A stretch of 64,000 nt of DNA, from positions 62,001 through 126,000 of the forward strand of contig SHZF01000007.1 in assembly GCA_009692425.1 (NCBI GenBank), read 5' to 3'. Of the stretch, positions 8,154 to 17,157 are shown piece by piece. Positions within the stretch are counted from its first letter, which is position 1; every line of letters begins with the position of its first letter. The translations under genes and the position numbers were made by a program. The notes under the pieces were generated by a model that saw nothing but the letters and a program-made list of their open reading frames with translations, was not told the origin of the DNA and made no database searches. The stretch is from Myxococcales bacterium (GTDB lineage Bacteria > Myxococcota_A > UBA9042).

Positions 8154-9908
8154 CTACGGCGGTCCTGGCTGGCACGCAGTGCTCGCGCGCAAATCGATGC
8201 CGAGCCAAGGATTGAAGCAGAAGTCGAGCGACATGCCGGCCTGCTTGGCCGGGTCCCATGCCAGCGCCGGATTCGCCTCGCCACCCAGGCGCACCCACAG
8301 CGCCCAGGCCGGATCGAGCCACAGCGCCCCGCGCGGCATCTTGTACCAGCTCGCGGCTTGCCAGCCCCAGGCCCACGGCGGTCGGCCGAAATCGTCCGTC
8401 TTCTGCGGGTTTCGCATGATGCTCGCCACCTTGGGGAGCCCCGCACCTGGGCGACCTGGGGCAGGTTGCCAGGCGAACAGCACGTCGTCGAAGAGCGTGC
8501 CGGCTCCGGTCTCATCGCGATGCGGGTACCAGGCGTCGTGCAGCGGTTGCAGCGCGTAGGCAACGGTCGGCCCAGGGTTCGCGCCATTCGGCGGCGCTGT
8601 GGTGGCGAGGGCTTGGGGCAAGTAGTCCAGCCAGGCGAGGTCTGCCTTCACCTTGGCGCTCGTCAGGCATTGCGGTACCTGCAGCAGGCCCGCGCTGCCG
8701 GCGTCGAGCCACAGGCAACTCTGGTGCGTGCCCGCCGTCAAGTAGCCCGGGTACCGACGCGGTGTACAGCCGGCCAGGTTCTCGCAGCCAAACGTGTCGG
8801 CAGGTTGCGCCGATGGGAACAGGTCCGCCGCAGCCAGCGCGCCGCGCAGGTAGTACGCGTCCGGCTTCTTGCCCGGCGGCAGCAGGCCTGACTCGACTGT
8901 GACCCAGGCCCACTGCTCCTCGGTGGCCTTCGCCTTGAACCAGGTGACGAGCGCGACCGGCACCTCCTGCGGCGCGCGGTCGACGACGACGAGGGCGCCG
9001 GCGCTGTCATTATGGAACGGTGGCAGGGCATCGATGCCGGGTCGCGCGGGCCAGTAGAACACGTAGCCGATGAACCAATGGCTGCGCGTTTCGACGACCG
9101 ACCAGCCGACCGTACCGAGTGCCTCGGCGCTGGCCGCGTGGGCCGCGTTGTCGTCGGCCGACCAGTTGCCGTCGAAATCGAGCGCCCGCAGCCGATCAAG
9201 GGCTCCCGCAGCACCGGCGCCCATGCCCTGGCGCAGCGTGGGAGCGTAGCGCGCGGCGAGCCGGGCATAGGGTGCCGTTTCGCCATACCCGGCGGTGTAG
9301 AAGTGGAACGTGACCGGTTCTCCGAGGCCGACGCCCGCGTACGACTGGACCAGCGGCCCGACGACCACGCGGATGCGGCTGGCGGGCGGAATCGGGCCGG
9401 TCGCCGCGAAGGTCGCCGTCGCGCCGCTTGCGCTGAACTGGCCGGCCACCTCGATGTCGCCGGGGCCCAGCACGAAGATGGTGGCCTTGCCGACGGACGC
9501 CGCCTTCAGCGGGTGGCTGAACGTCAGGGTGACGACCCACGGCGCGGCGACCGCCGCCTGGCCCGAAGCCGGCTTGTGGGAAACAAGCGCAAACCCGACG
9601 GTATCGGACAGCCGTGCGCCATCGGGTGCGACTCTTGCGTCGGGCGCCCTTGCGGTGTCGGCGCTGGCGTCTGCAAGAGGTGCATCGGCGAACGCGCCTG
9701 CATCCAGGCCCGCGGCATCGACATCGGGCGCGGCAGCAGCGGCATCGGCAGCGACGGGGCTAGCAAAACCGATCGCGGCGCTGTCGGTGGCGGCGCCGGC
9801 AGCCCGCGGCGTCAAGGGCGGATCGCCGCACGCGCCGCAGAGGAAAAGGGCCAGCGCGAGCGCGGCCCCAGCGCGCCAGCACAGTCTCGCCTTTGCCTCG
9901 TGTCTCAC
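8154..9908 (-). CDS. Exported protein with SbsA-like Ig domain and aromatic-rich C-terminal domain
   Basis: The protein has 584 residues. GTG 9908 gives a basic N-region and hydrophobic core ending 'LFLCGACGDPP'. The Cys suggests a lipoprotein, but the lipobox is not canonical. Residues about 30-105 are an Ala/Asp-rich linker. About 110-205 reads like a Big_5/SbsA Ig-like domain: 'SHKPASGQAAV', 'VTLTFSHPLKAASV', 'VTFHFYTAGY'. The C-terminal domain contains 'DFDGNWSADDNAAH', 'VVETRSHWFIGYVFYWP' and 'FHNDSAGALVVVDR'. I associate that pattern with uncharacterised secreted proteins of Myxococcota. The 3' end is only six bases from the PHP-like gene. It is divergent from the LolC/E-type permease gene across 102 bp. 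Confidence 0.6.
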   Translation of the reverse strand: MRHEAKARLCWRAGAALALALFLCGACGDPPLTPRAAGAATDSAAIGFASPVAADAAAAAPDVDAAGLDAGAFADAPLADASADTARAPDARVAPDGARLSDTVGFALVSHKPASGQAAVAAPWVVTLTFSHPLKAASVGKATIFVLGPGDIEVAGQFSASGATATFAATGPIPPASRIRVVVGPLVQSYAGVGLGEPVTFHFYTAGYGETAPYARLAARYAPTLRQGMGAGAAGALDRLRALDFDGNWSADDNAAHAASAEALGTVGWSVVETRSHWFIGYVFYWPARPGIDALPPFHNDSAGALVVVDRAPQEVPVALVTWFKAKATEEQWAWVTVESGLLPPGKKPDAYYLRGALAAADLFPSAQPADTFGCENLAGCTPRRYPGYLTAGTHQSCLWLDAGSAGLLQVPQCLTSAKVKADLAWLDYLPQALATTAPPNGANPGPTVAYALQPLHDAWYPHRDETGAGTLFDDVLFAWQPAPGRPGAGLPKVASIMRNPQKTDDFGRPPWAWGWQAASWYKMPRGALWLDPAWALWVRLGGEANPALAWDPAKQAGMSLDFCFNPWLGIDLRASTACQPGPP

Positions 9909-10010
9909 CTTTGTGTCCTTGCCCAGCGTGCCGGTCCGTGCCAACGTCCCGCGCCCTTGCGCAGCATCGGACGCGGCCAGAAGGTCCGTCAAGCGCAACC
10001 GGATGCTGGC

Positions 10011-11969
10011 ATGGCCGCCGATCACCTGTACGAATGGACGTTGGCCTCGCGCATCCTGCGATCGCGGCGCAGCGCCCACCTGTCGCTCGTCACTGCGATG
10101 TCGACGGGCGGCATTGCGCTCGGCGTGGGTGCCCTCATCGTCGTGCTGGCGGTCAACACCGGGTTCCAGGCCGCGTTCCAGGATCGCATCCTTGCCACCT
10201 GGCCCCACCTCGTGGTCATGCGCCGCGGCGTCGACCTGCGCGACTGGCAGGACGTGACCCAGCGCCTCTCCCAGGTGCCCGGCGTGCGTTCGGTGGTGCC
10301 GGCGACCTACGACGACATGATGCTGGCCGGCCCGCTGGGGCGCGCGGGCGCCATCGTGCGGGGCATTCCCGCAGCGGCCCTCGGCGCCTTGCCGGAGGGT
10401 TCGGTGATCGCGGGCGCCCTCGACCTCCACGGCGAAGGGCCGCGCACCCGCTGGCAAGGCGACACGCTGCACATCGACGCGGCAACAGCCGGCGCGCGCC
10501 ATGTGCTCGTGGTCGGGCATGGTGGCGGGCCTTGGCTGCACACGGTGGCGGTGCTGCCACCACCGGCGGGGCTGGCGGGGCTCGTCGTGTTCGACCCGAC
10601 CGGCTGCGACGCGGGCGATGGCGCGCGGCCCGACGGCGAAGTGTGGCTCGTGCATCCGGACACCGGCGACGTGGTGCGGCGGGCCCCACGCACGCGTTGC
10701 GCGCAACTGGCCGCGTGGGAGGTCGCGCCGGGCCACTGGACCCTGCGCTGGCGCGGCGTGGCCGGCGTACAACGCGATCAGGCCCTGGATCTCGACGAAG
10801 GCGGCGCGGCCGTAGTGGCCATCGACGCGGACCAGGCCCGGCTCGCGCCACCTCCGCCGGCGGATCTGCCGGCCCAGGCGGCGGGCGTCTGCGTCGTTGG
10901 CATGGGCGGTCGCGGCCTGCGGGTTTATGGACCCGGCACCGGCGTTTTGCCTGCCACGCCCGCGCCGCAATGGCACGCCCTGCCTGCCGCGCTGCCCGCC
11001 ATCGCACTCGGCGAAGGCCTCGCCAAGCGGTTGCAGGTGCGCATCGGCGACGAGGTGCGCGCAGTGTCGCCGCTGCGTGGGATCGACCGCGGCACCGAGG
11101 CCTCGCCCGGCAGCGCGGCGGGCCGGTTTCGCGTGCGGACCATCGTGCGGACCGGCTTTCATGACCACGATCAGCGCTTGGCGATCGTCGACTTTCGCGC
11201 CGCCCAGCGCTTTCTCGGCCGCGGCGATCTGGCGCGCTGGGTCGAGGTCCGCATCGACGATCCGATCCTGGCCAAGGCGCGCATCCCCCGGCTACAGGCG
11301 GCGCTCGAACCCACGACGCTGCACGATCTGCTGACCGGGTCCAACGGCCTGCGCGAGCGTTTCGCGACGATCGCACGCCAACCTGAGACCGGTGTGGAAC
11401 TGCGGCCTCCGCGCGATGCGGTCGCGACGGTCGACAACTGGGTGTCGGCGCTGCGGGCCGCGCGACAACTGCGGATTCGCACTGGCGGCGCATGGCGCGT
11501 GGTCGATTGGGAGGAGATGAACAAGAACATCTTCGACGCCGCGCGCATGCAGAAGGTCGCGATGTCATTGTTTCCTTTTATCATCGTGCTGGTCGCCGCG
11601 CTCAACGTCGTCGGCACGCAGGCGGTCGTGGTGCACGAGCGGGCGCGCGACATCGCGATCCTGCGGGCCATGGGGGCGACACGGCGGTCCGTGGCGCTCA
11701 TCTTCCTGCTGCAGGGCCTCGCCGTCGGCGTGTCCGGTACCTTCCTGGGACTCCTGGCGGGCGGCGTTGCAACCGTGCTGCTCGACGCGGTCGGTTATCC
11801 ACTGGACCCGCAGGTCTACCTGATTTCACGGCTGCCCGTGCTCATCGAACCGGCCACGTTCTGGCTGGCGGGGAGCGCCGCCATCGTGCTGTCGTTCGGC
11901 GCGGCATGGCTGGCGGCACAGCGGGCGGCATCTCGGCCGCCGGTCGAAGCGCTGCGGCGGCTGGATTGA
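10011..11969 (+). CDS. LolC/LolE-family ABC permease with large periplasmic insertion
   Basis: LolC/E permeases extract lipoproteins from the inner membrane with the ATPase LolD. The 652-residue protein (ATG 10011) has the family layout: one N-terminal membrane helix after 'EWTLASRILRSRRSAHLSL', a periplasmic MacB-like domain ('IALGEGLAKRLQVRIGDEV', 'FRVRTIVRTGFHDHD'), and three C-terminal helices of the FtsX type from about residue 515 ('VVVHERARDIAILRAMGATR'). LolC/E proteins are usually about 400-420 residues. The excess is an insertion of about 175 residues (roughly 140-315) in the periplasmic domain. No LolD ATPase gene lies nearby, so it must use a distant ATPase. Confidence 0.82.
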   Translation: MAADHLYEWTLASRILRSRRSAHLSLVTAMSTGGIALGVGALIVVLAVNTGFQAAFQDRILATWPHLVVMRRGVDLRDWQDVTQRLSQVPGVRSVVPATYDDMMLAGPLGRAGAIVRGIPAAALGALPEGSVIAGALDLHGEGPRTRWQGDTLHIDAATAGARHVLVVGHGGGPWLHTVAVLPPPAGLAGLVVFDPTGCDAGDGARPDGEVWLVHPDTGDVVRRAPRTRCAQLAAWEVAPGHWTLRWRGVAGVQRDQALDLDEGGAAVVAIDADQARLAPPPPADLPAQAAGVCVVGMGGRGLRVYGPGTGVLPATPAPQWHALPAALPAIALGEGLAKRLQVRIGDEVRAVSPLRGIDRGTEASPGSAAGRFRVRTIVRTGFHDHDQRLAIVDFRAAQRFLGRGDLARWVEVRIDDPILAKARIPRLQAALEPTTLHDLLTGSNGLRERFATIARQPETGVELRPPRDAVATVDNWVSALRAARQLRIRTGGAWRVVDWEEMNKNIFDAARMQKVAMSLFPFIIVLVAALNVVGTQAVVVHERARDIAILRAMGATRRSVALIFLLQGLAVGVSGTFLGLLAGGVATVLLDAVGYPLDPQVYLISRLPVLIEPATFWLAGSAAIVLSFGAAWLAAQRAASRPPVEALRRLD

Positions 11970-12073
11970 CGCGGGCGTCATACCAAAGCCCGCCGAATCG
12001 GATCGAGGGCTCGCGCGAGGCAAGGCGCGAAGGCGAAGGAATAGTAGGACCCTTTCGAGCCTGAGCAACGCAG

Positions 12074-12118
12074 CCGCAGCCGTCGCGGGCGAGCGAGCAC
12101 CGTGCAGAATTCAAGGGA
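12074..12118 (-). repeat. Dispersed 45-bp repeat, copy A
   Basis: On the minus strand this segment matches + strand 36947-36991 at 39 of 45 positions. Shared blocks are TCCCTTGAATTC and CGGTGCTCGCT. This copy is non-coding, 16 nt beyond the stop of the lytic transglycosylase gene. It lies in a 164-bp gap (11970-12133) that also contains the palindrome CTCGCGCGAG (12010-12019) and no gene. Confidence 0.5.
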
Positions 12119-12133
12119 TTTGGGATCAGGCGG

Positions 12134-14635
12134 TCAATTCGCCAGGGCCGCGCGTTGGGCACACGGCGGCTTCATGAAGGGCCCAAGCGACTCCGGCACT
12201 GCGGTTCCGCGGCTGAGTCGATCGCGCTCCCCTTCGGACCACTCCGGGTACAAGAACGCATAGGTCTGCGCGGTGGCCGTCACCTGCATCACGTAGGCCC
12301 GTGTCGCCGGATAGGGGATGTTCTCGACAAACACGTCGAGGGGCTGGCGCGCTGCCTTCTTCACCCACCCCTGCACCGCGTACGGTCCGGCATTGTACGC
12401 GGCAGCCACGAGCAGGTGGTTGCCGCGGAACAACGAGGCCAACTGCGCCAGATACAGGGCGCCCAGATCGAGGTTGCGCTCGGGCTGGAACAGTTGCCGC
12501 GTGCTCGGCAGCGGACGGTCGTGCACGGTGGCGACGTTGCGGGCGACGTCGGGCAGCAACTGGACGAGGCCGCAAGCGCCCGCTTTCGATTGGGCGGTGG
12601 CGAGAAACCCGGATTCGTGGCGCGCGATGGCATACAGCAGGCTGCGCGGCAACCCGGCGCCATCGGCCGCGGGCACCACCGCTTCGAAGTAAGCCTTCGG
12701 GAAGGACTGGCGCCACACCTGGGCCGTCGCGTCGTCGGGCCGGGCGGCGCGGCGGGTGTGGCGTTCGACGACGGCGTAGGCGGCACGCGGCGCACCTTGG
12801 AGTTCGTACAGCGTGGCCAGCAGGTGGATGCCATCGCGCGGCAGCCCGCGGGCCAGTTGCCCGCGCAGCAGCGTGCGCGCCTCGGCGAGGAGCCCCGCAC
12901 GCACGAGCAGGGCCGCCTCATCGAGCGCATCGGAGCGCTGCACGCGCAACTGTGCCACGTCGGGCACTTGGATCGTCACGGCATCCGACGGGCTGGGCGG
13001 CGGCCCCTGCAAGCGGTCGGCCCGGTCCCGATCGAGTTCGCGCACGCGATCGACCGCCAACACCCCGTAGTACGTCTGCGGCCACGTGTTTGCCACCGTT
13101 GCCCACGCCTCGTTGGCGGGGTCGACCTGGCCCAGCGCCAACAGGCTGCGACCCTGCCAGTAGATCGCCTTGGCGCGCCACGGTTGCTGCGCGCCGGTCC
13201 ACAGGTGGCCGAAGTCCCGCTCCAGTTGGACGAAGTGCTTGAGCGCGCTGGCCCAGTCGCCCTGCTGGAAGCGTTGCCACCCCAGGCTCCACACTGCGAG
13301 TTCGCGCGCGTCGGCATCGGGGTGGTGGTCGAGCAACTGGACGAGCGCCCGCTCCGCATCGGCCGCGGCCGCGACGTTCATGTACAGGCGATGCAGGCGC
13401 TGCAGGGCGCGGGCGCGCAGGTCGGCCGGAATGTCGGCCGCGTCCAGCCGCTCCAGGGCGTCGATGGCGCCACGGTCGTCGCCGGTCTTGCCGAGTGCAT
13501 CGCCCCAAGCAAACAGGGCACGGGCGCGCAGCAGCGGGTCTTCGAGGCGCTCCTGGGCACAGGCCAACAGCGCGAGCCCGGCCGCCCGCGTCTTCTTGTC
13601 GCGCATGGCCAGCGCGCCGTGCACGTAGTCGCGCAGACCAGACGCCTCGTCGGCTACCGCGTCGGCCTCGCGCAGCCACCCGCGCACCTGGTGGGCGCTG
13701 ACCTCACGGCGGCGCAGGATGCGCTCGATGTGGTCCGCGGGCGTCGGCGCCGCGTCCAGTCTTTCCAGCCTGCGCTGGGCGTCGGCAGCGTGGGGCATCT
13801 CGTCGAGGTTCCACGCGACCCGCCAATGCTGCGCGGCCTCTGCCGGCCGCCCGGAGCGTTCGGCCGCCTCGCCCGCCAGCACGGCCTGCAGCGCGCGGTC
13901 CGAGCGGGTCAGCAACTCAGGCCTTACGCGCTCCAGAGCGTCGCGGGCACGGCCGATCTCGCCGCGCTGGAGTTCAAGTCGCGCCATCTGCAAGTTGGCC
14001 TGATCGCGCTGCGGGTGCCACGGCGCCACGGCGGCGTACTGGGAGAGCGCTTCGTCGAGGTCCTTGCGCCGCAACGCTGCTTCGGCCAGGGCCAGCCGGG
14101 CACGCTGGGCGAGCGGTCCCGACTGGGCCAAGCGCTGCCATGCCCGCACCGCCCCATCGCGGTCGCCGATCGCGGTGCGGGCCAGGGCGTCGTGCAGCAC
14201 GGCCGCATCTCGCAACGCCCGGTCGTGCTGCGCATCGGCACTGCTGGCGACGACGGCCGCGTGGGCCATGACGCGCTTCCACTGGCGCCCGGCCGCTGCG
14301 GCTGCCAGTTCGGCATAGGCCGCCGACCGCAGGGCCAAAGGCGTCAAGTCGTACAGGTCGTCCGTAGAAGCCGCCGCCCGGCGCAGCCCGAGCGAGCGCT
14401 CCGGCGCTTCCGGCTGGCCATCGGGGGCGAGGGTCGCTGCCGGCGCAGCGGCTGGCCCGTCGAGCAACGCGTCCTCTTCTCCTTCAAAGTCGGGGGGCGC
14501 TGCAACCGCCGAGGCCGGCATGGCCAGCACCGCCGCGGCCCAAACGACAACAACAAGGCAGGCCTGGGGGCGTGGCCCGGGGTGACGGGCAAGGCGAGGG
14601 AAGCGTGGCGGCGACGACAGGCGCATCCCGGACAT
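12134..14635 (-). CDS. Soluble lytic murein transglycosylase, Slt70-like
   Basis: The enzyme cleaves the MurNAc-GlcNAc bond of peptidoglycan with formation of 1,6-anhydroMurNAc, in the periplasm. The 833-residue protein has a signal peptide (ACLVVVVWAAAVLAMPASAVA), a long helical region of TPR-like repeats (about 90-640) as in the Slt70 superhelix, and a C-terminal SLT domain. The SLT domain has 'YAIARHESGF' (catalytic Glu near residue 674), 'AGACGLVQLLPDVA', 'ERNLDLGALYL' and 'AAAYNAGPYAVQGW'. The frame opens at TTG 14662; I prefer ATG 14635, or possibly ATG 14626, because they sit nearer the signal peptide. It is leftward, downstream of the zinc-ribbon gene across 137 bp. Confidence 0.88.
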   Translation of the reverse strand: MSGMRLSSPPRFPRLARHPGPRPQACLVVVVWAAAVLAMPASAVAAPPDFEGEEDALLDGPAAAPAATLAPDGQPEAPERSLGLRRAAASTDDLYDLTPLALRSAAYAELAAAAAGRQWKRVMAHAAVVASSADAQHDRALRDAAVLHDALARTAIGDRDGAVRAWQRLAQSGPLAQRARLALAEAALRRKDLDEALSQYAAVAPWHPQRDQANLQMARLELQRGEIGRARDALERVRPELLTRSDRALQAVLAGEAAERSGRPAEAAQHWRVAWNLDEMPHAADAQRRLERLDAAPTPADHIERILRRREVSAHQVRGWLREADAVADEASGLRDYVHGALAMRDKKTRAAGLALLACAQERLEDPLLRARALFAWGDALGKTGDDRGAIDALERLDAADIPADLRARALQRLHRLYMNVAAAADAERALVQLLDHHPDADARELAVWSLGWQRFQQGDWASALKHFVQLERDFGHLWTGAQQPWRAKAIYWQGRSLLALGQVDPANEAWATVANTWPQTYYGVLAVDRVRELDRDRADRLQGPPPSPSDAVTIQVPDVAQLRVQRSDALDEAALLVRAGLLAEARTLLRGQLARGLPRDGIHLLATLYELQGAPRAAYAVVERHTRRAARPDDATAQVWRQSFPKAYFEAVVPAADGAGLPRSLLYAIARHESGFLATAQSKAGACGLVQLLPDVARNVATVHDRPLPSTRQLFQPERNLDLGALYLAQLASLFRGNHLLVAAAYNAGPYAVQGWVKKAARQPLDVFVENIPYPATRAYVMQVTATAQTYAFLYPEWSEGERDRLSRGTAVPESLGPFMKPPCAQRAALAN

Positions 14636-14772
14636 CGTGGACCGGAGTGGACGGTCACGCAAGAATGCACGAACTCGCAGGTACCGCCGCAGCCAGCCAG
14701 CCGTGGTCCTCCACCGCGAACCTTCCCCGTCCCCAGAATCCGGATGCAGATCAAGGCGGAGCTAGGAATCGG

Positions 14773-16338
14773 CTACTGCTCTCCGGGCTTCGGGCACTCG
14801 TACGCCTTGATCTCATCGGCGACGTGCTTCTTCCAGGCGTCGAGGGCTGTCGGCGCATCGGCGTACGGCGGCAAGGGTGCCGGCGGCGGCGTTCCCGGAG
14901 CCGGGACCGGCGCTCCGGGTGCCGGCTCGGGTACGATCGCGACACGGTTGGCGGCGTCGTTGTACGTGGCCAGCACGTCGTTCGCTTCGGCTACGGCGCG
15001 GCGCTCCTTGGTGAACGCCTTCTGCTCCCAGATCAGGTCTTCACTGTCCTTCTTGCCCTGGTCGGTCCTGCCCTTGTAGTCGGCAGTCTGGCGCACACAG
15101 TGCAGGTCTTTCAGGACCGCGACGTACTTGTAGCGAATCGTCAGCGGCTGTTCGAGCAGGTCGAAGCTCGAGTTGTCGATCACGAAGCGGCCGTCGGGGC
15201 TGCGCTTGAACTTGCGCGCGACGTAGCTGCCATCGTCCTTCGACTTCGTGTCGACGCCAAGCGGCGCCGGGTGCTCGTAGAACACGACCTTGCGGCCCTG
15301 CCAGCCGGCGCCCTGCATGTCGATCTCGTAGACCCACGTCGACAGGTCGGTTGTCCGAATCTTGTGCGCATCGTCGATAACGCGGTGACCCTCGTCGTCG
15401 CGCGGCAGGTTTTCGAGTTCCTTGGCGACCCGATCGACATCGGTCGCCGACAGCCGCTTGCCCGTCGCGTCGGCCTGTTCCTTTTCGAGCAACGGCAGGT
15501 TGGCGAGCGTCAGCGGCATCAGCAGCTTGAGCTTCTTGACCGGGTCGGGCTTCCACGTCAGCTCGCCTGCCGTCCCGGCAAACGAGATGACGCCCTTAAT
15601 CTGGCCATCGACCGCCTTGCCCTGGGAGTAGACGCCCGACTTCGCCTCCTTGGCCGTGCGCTTGTCTTCGCCGCCGTCGCGAATACGTTTGACGTAGTCC
15701 GCCCGGGTCTCCTCATAGCGGCGCTGGGTGATCGTCAAGTTCAACACCTCGACGGCGTCTTCGGGGCCCACCGACAGGTCAAAGCTGCCGTAATGGTGGC
15801 CCATCAACTCCATTTCTTCACGCTTTTCCGCCTGTTCCAGTGCGAAGCGCCTGTCGGCCTCCGTTTCGCACTTCTCCTTGCGGCCGAGCACGCGGCATTG
15901 GATCGCCGCAGACCGCTCCTCGTCCGTGAAGATGAATGCGAGCAGGCCGATCAGGAACACCAAGAACACGACCATGACGGCGATGCCCCACGGGAACGGC
16001 TTCTTGCCCGCAGCGATGTCGCCTGCTTCGGGCTGGCCGAGGTGGTCGTCGGCGTTGTCTTCGAGGATGTGGGCGAGCGGGTCTTCGAACTGGCCACCGG
16101 AATGCCGGGCGTGGCTGCGGTCGTGAGGTTCGTCGTCTGCGGCGGCCGCAGAGGCGGCAGAAGCAGAGGCGGCAGAAGCAGAGGCGGCAGAAGCAGCGCC
16201 AGCCGGGTCCACCGGCCCATCCGGCGTCTTGCCAACGGCGGCTGCGGCCCCGACCTTGGCGCCGCAGCCAGCACAGAACTTGGCCCCGGCCTGCAGGGGA
16301 GCGCCGCATTCGGCGCAGAACTTGGGCGTAGACGACAT
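14773..16338 (-). CDS. Zinc-ribbon single-pass membrane protein, unknown function
   Basis: The protein has 521 residues. ATG 16338 has AGGAG eight bases upstream. Residues 8-25 form a zinc ribbon with Cys at 8, 11, 22 and 25 (FCAECG ... FCAGCG). An Ala/Ser repeat (50-66) and an acidic stretch follow, then one membrane helix (116-137). The remaining 380 residues are charged and presumably periplasmic; they contain 'VSFAGTAGELTWKPDPVKKLKLL'-type strands but no motif I recognise. A Pro-rich tail precedes the end. Topology is probably ribbon inside, large domain outside. Related architectures are common as uncharacterised Myxococcota proteins. Confidence 0.65.
   Translation of the reverse strand: MSSTPKFCAECGAPLQAGAKFCAGCGAKVGAAAAVGKTPDGPVDPAGAASAASASAASASAASAAAADDEPHDRSHARHSGGQFEDPLAHILEDNADDHLGQPEAGDIAAGKKPFPWGIAVMVVFLVFLIGLLAFIFTDEERSAAIQCRVLGRKEKCETEADRRFALEQAEKREEMELMGHHYGSFDLSVGPEDAVEVLNLTITQRRYEETRADYVKRIRDGGEDKRTAKEAKSGVYSQGKAVDGQIKGVISFAGTAGELTWKPDPVKKLKLLMPLTLANLPLLEKEQADATGKRLSATDVDRVAKELENLPRDDEGHRVIDDAHKIRTTDLSTWVYEIDMQGAGWQGRKVVFYEHPAPLGVDTKSKDDGSYVARKFKRSPDGRFVIDNSSFDLLEQPLTIRYKYVAVLKDLHCVRQTADYKGRTDQGKKDSEDLIWEQKAFTKERRAVAEANDVLATYNDAANRVAIVPEPAPGAPVPAPGTPPPAPLPPYADAPTALDAWKKHVADEIKAYECPKPGEQ
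16148..16192 (-). repeat. Three exact 15-bp tandem repeats (SASAA units)
   Basis: The unit GCAGAGGCGGCAGAA is repeated three times on the + strand. It encodes the Ala/Ser linker between the zinc ribbon and the membrane helix of the leftward gene. Confidence 0.9.
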
Positions 16339-16447
16339 CGGGCTGGCTCCTGCAAGGCGATCGCCGCGACGGACTCCCGCGGGCGGGCGCGATGCTGGCA
16401 AGGCTGTGGCGGGGCGTCAACCTCAGCGACTCGCGCTGCCACAGGTA

Positions 16448-16729
16448 TCAGGGTTCGGCGGGAGCCTTGTCGTGAATGCACCGCACCGAAAACACCTCGT
16501 CGCGCCGCAAGGGCTGGATGTCGGTGATCGCGACGACGACGACCGCTACCGTGTCGCCGAGCGCCCCATGCACCTCGATGGCGACGCCGGCCACGCCGCC
16601 CGAAGTGTCCGTCGGCGCAAGCACATCGAGCACCACGCAGACATCGCCCGCCCGCAACCCGTGGTACGGCACGTCGACGGCGAGCGCCACGCGCACGTAG
16701 CGCAGGTCGGCGGGCAGCGACGCGGTCAT
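16448..16729 (-). CDS. Small DUF4926-like protein
   Basis: The protein has 93 residues. ATG 16729 overlaps the upstream stop by four bases (ATGA). The sequence pattern 'ALAVDVPYHGLRAGDVCVVLDVL', then a block ending 'VAITDIQPLRRDEVFSVR', is like the small SH3/KOW-type beta-barrel proteins called DUF4926. These often follow genes of the DUF6883 type, as here. It carries no signal peptide and should be cytoplasmic. The function is unknown. The strict overlap suggests one-to-one production with its partner, as in toxin-antitoxin or toxin-immunity pairs, but that is inference. Confidence 0.6.
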   Translation of the reverse strand: MTASLPADLRYVRVALAVDVPYHGLRAGDVCVVLDVLAPTDTSGGVAGVAIEVHGALGDTVAVVVVAITDIQPLRRDEVFSVRCIHDKAPAEP

Positions 16730-17124
16730 GGGCGGGGATCCGGCGCCGGCCAGGCCGAAAGCAGCCGCGACTCCAGCGGCGTGCCGGTGCGCACCCAGAC
16801 GGTTACGACGTGCAGCGGCGCCCGGCCACGCGCCGCCAGCTTGCCGCGCACGGTGTAGACCGGGCCCCAGTCGGTTGGGTCGATGCCGACCAGTTCCCCC
16901 GTCGCGCCGACCTCCATGAGGCCCAACGCGAGTTGGCTCCACGTCATCAGCGAAAAGCCGGCGTCGCCCAGCCACTTCGACCGGTCGCCGTGGTCGCGGC
17001 GTTGCAACAGCCAGCGGATCACGCGCTCTTCGCTGACGGCATACGGCGGCGGTAGGCGGGCGTAGCTCTCCGTCGCGTGCGGCCCAAGCGAGCCGGACCC
17101 GGTCGGCGGGGTCATGTCGGACAC
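16726..17124 (-). CDS. Small DUF6883-like protein
   Basis: The protein has 132 residues from GTG 17124, preceded by AAGGGG about eight bases upstream; ATG 17115 is the alternative. The body reads 'YAVSEERVIRWLLQRRDHGDRSKWLGDAGF', then 'WGPVYTVRGKL' and 'VVTVWVRTG'. This matches my memory of DUF6883: a helix containing K-W/F, a strand pair, and a final strand with V-x-T-V-W. The domain also occurs at the C-termini of secreted polymorphic toxins, which is why the pair is of interest. It starts 33 nt after the M16 peptidase gene and overlaps the DUF4926-like gene. No function is proven. Confidence 0.6.
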   Translation of the reverse strand: MSDMTPPTGSGSLGPHATESYARLPPPYAVSEERVIRWLLQRRDHGDRSKWLGDAGFSLMTWSQLALGLMEVGATGELVGIDPTDWGPVYTVRGKLAARGRAPLHVVTVWVRTGTPLESRLLSAWPAPDPRP

Positions 17125-17157
17125 GGCAACACCCCTTGGCAGCCACACAGGTGCGGC

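Noticed and set aside
12155-15079. A 974-residue open frame on the plus strand across the lytic transglycosylase gene
   Set aside because: It runs over the well-supported Slt70-like gene and the next gene's end, and its product shows no domain or signal peptide.
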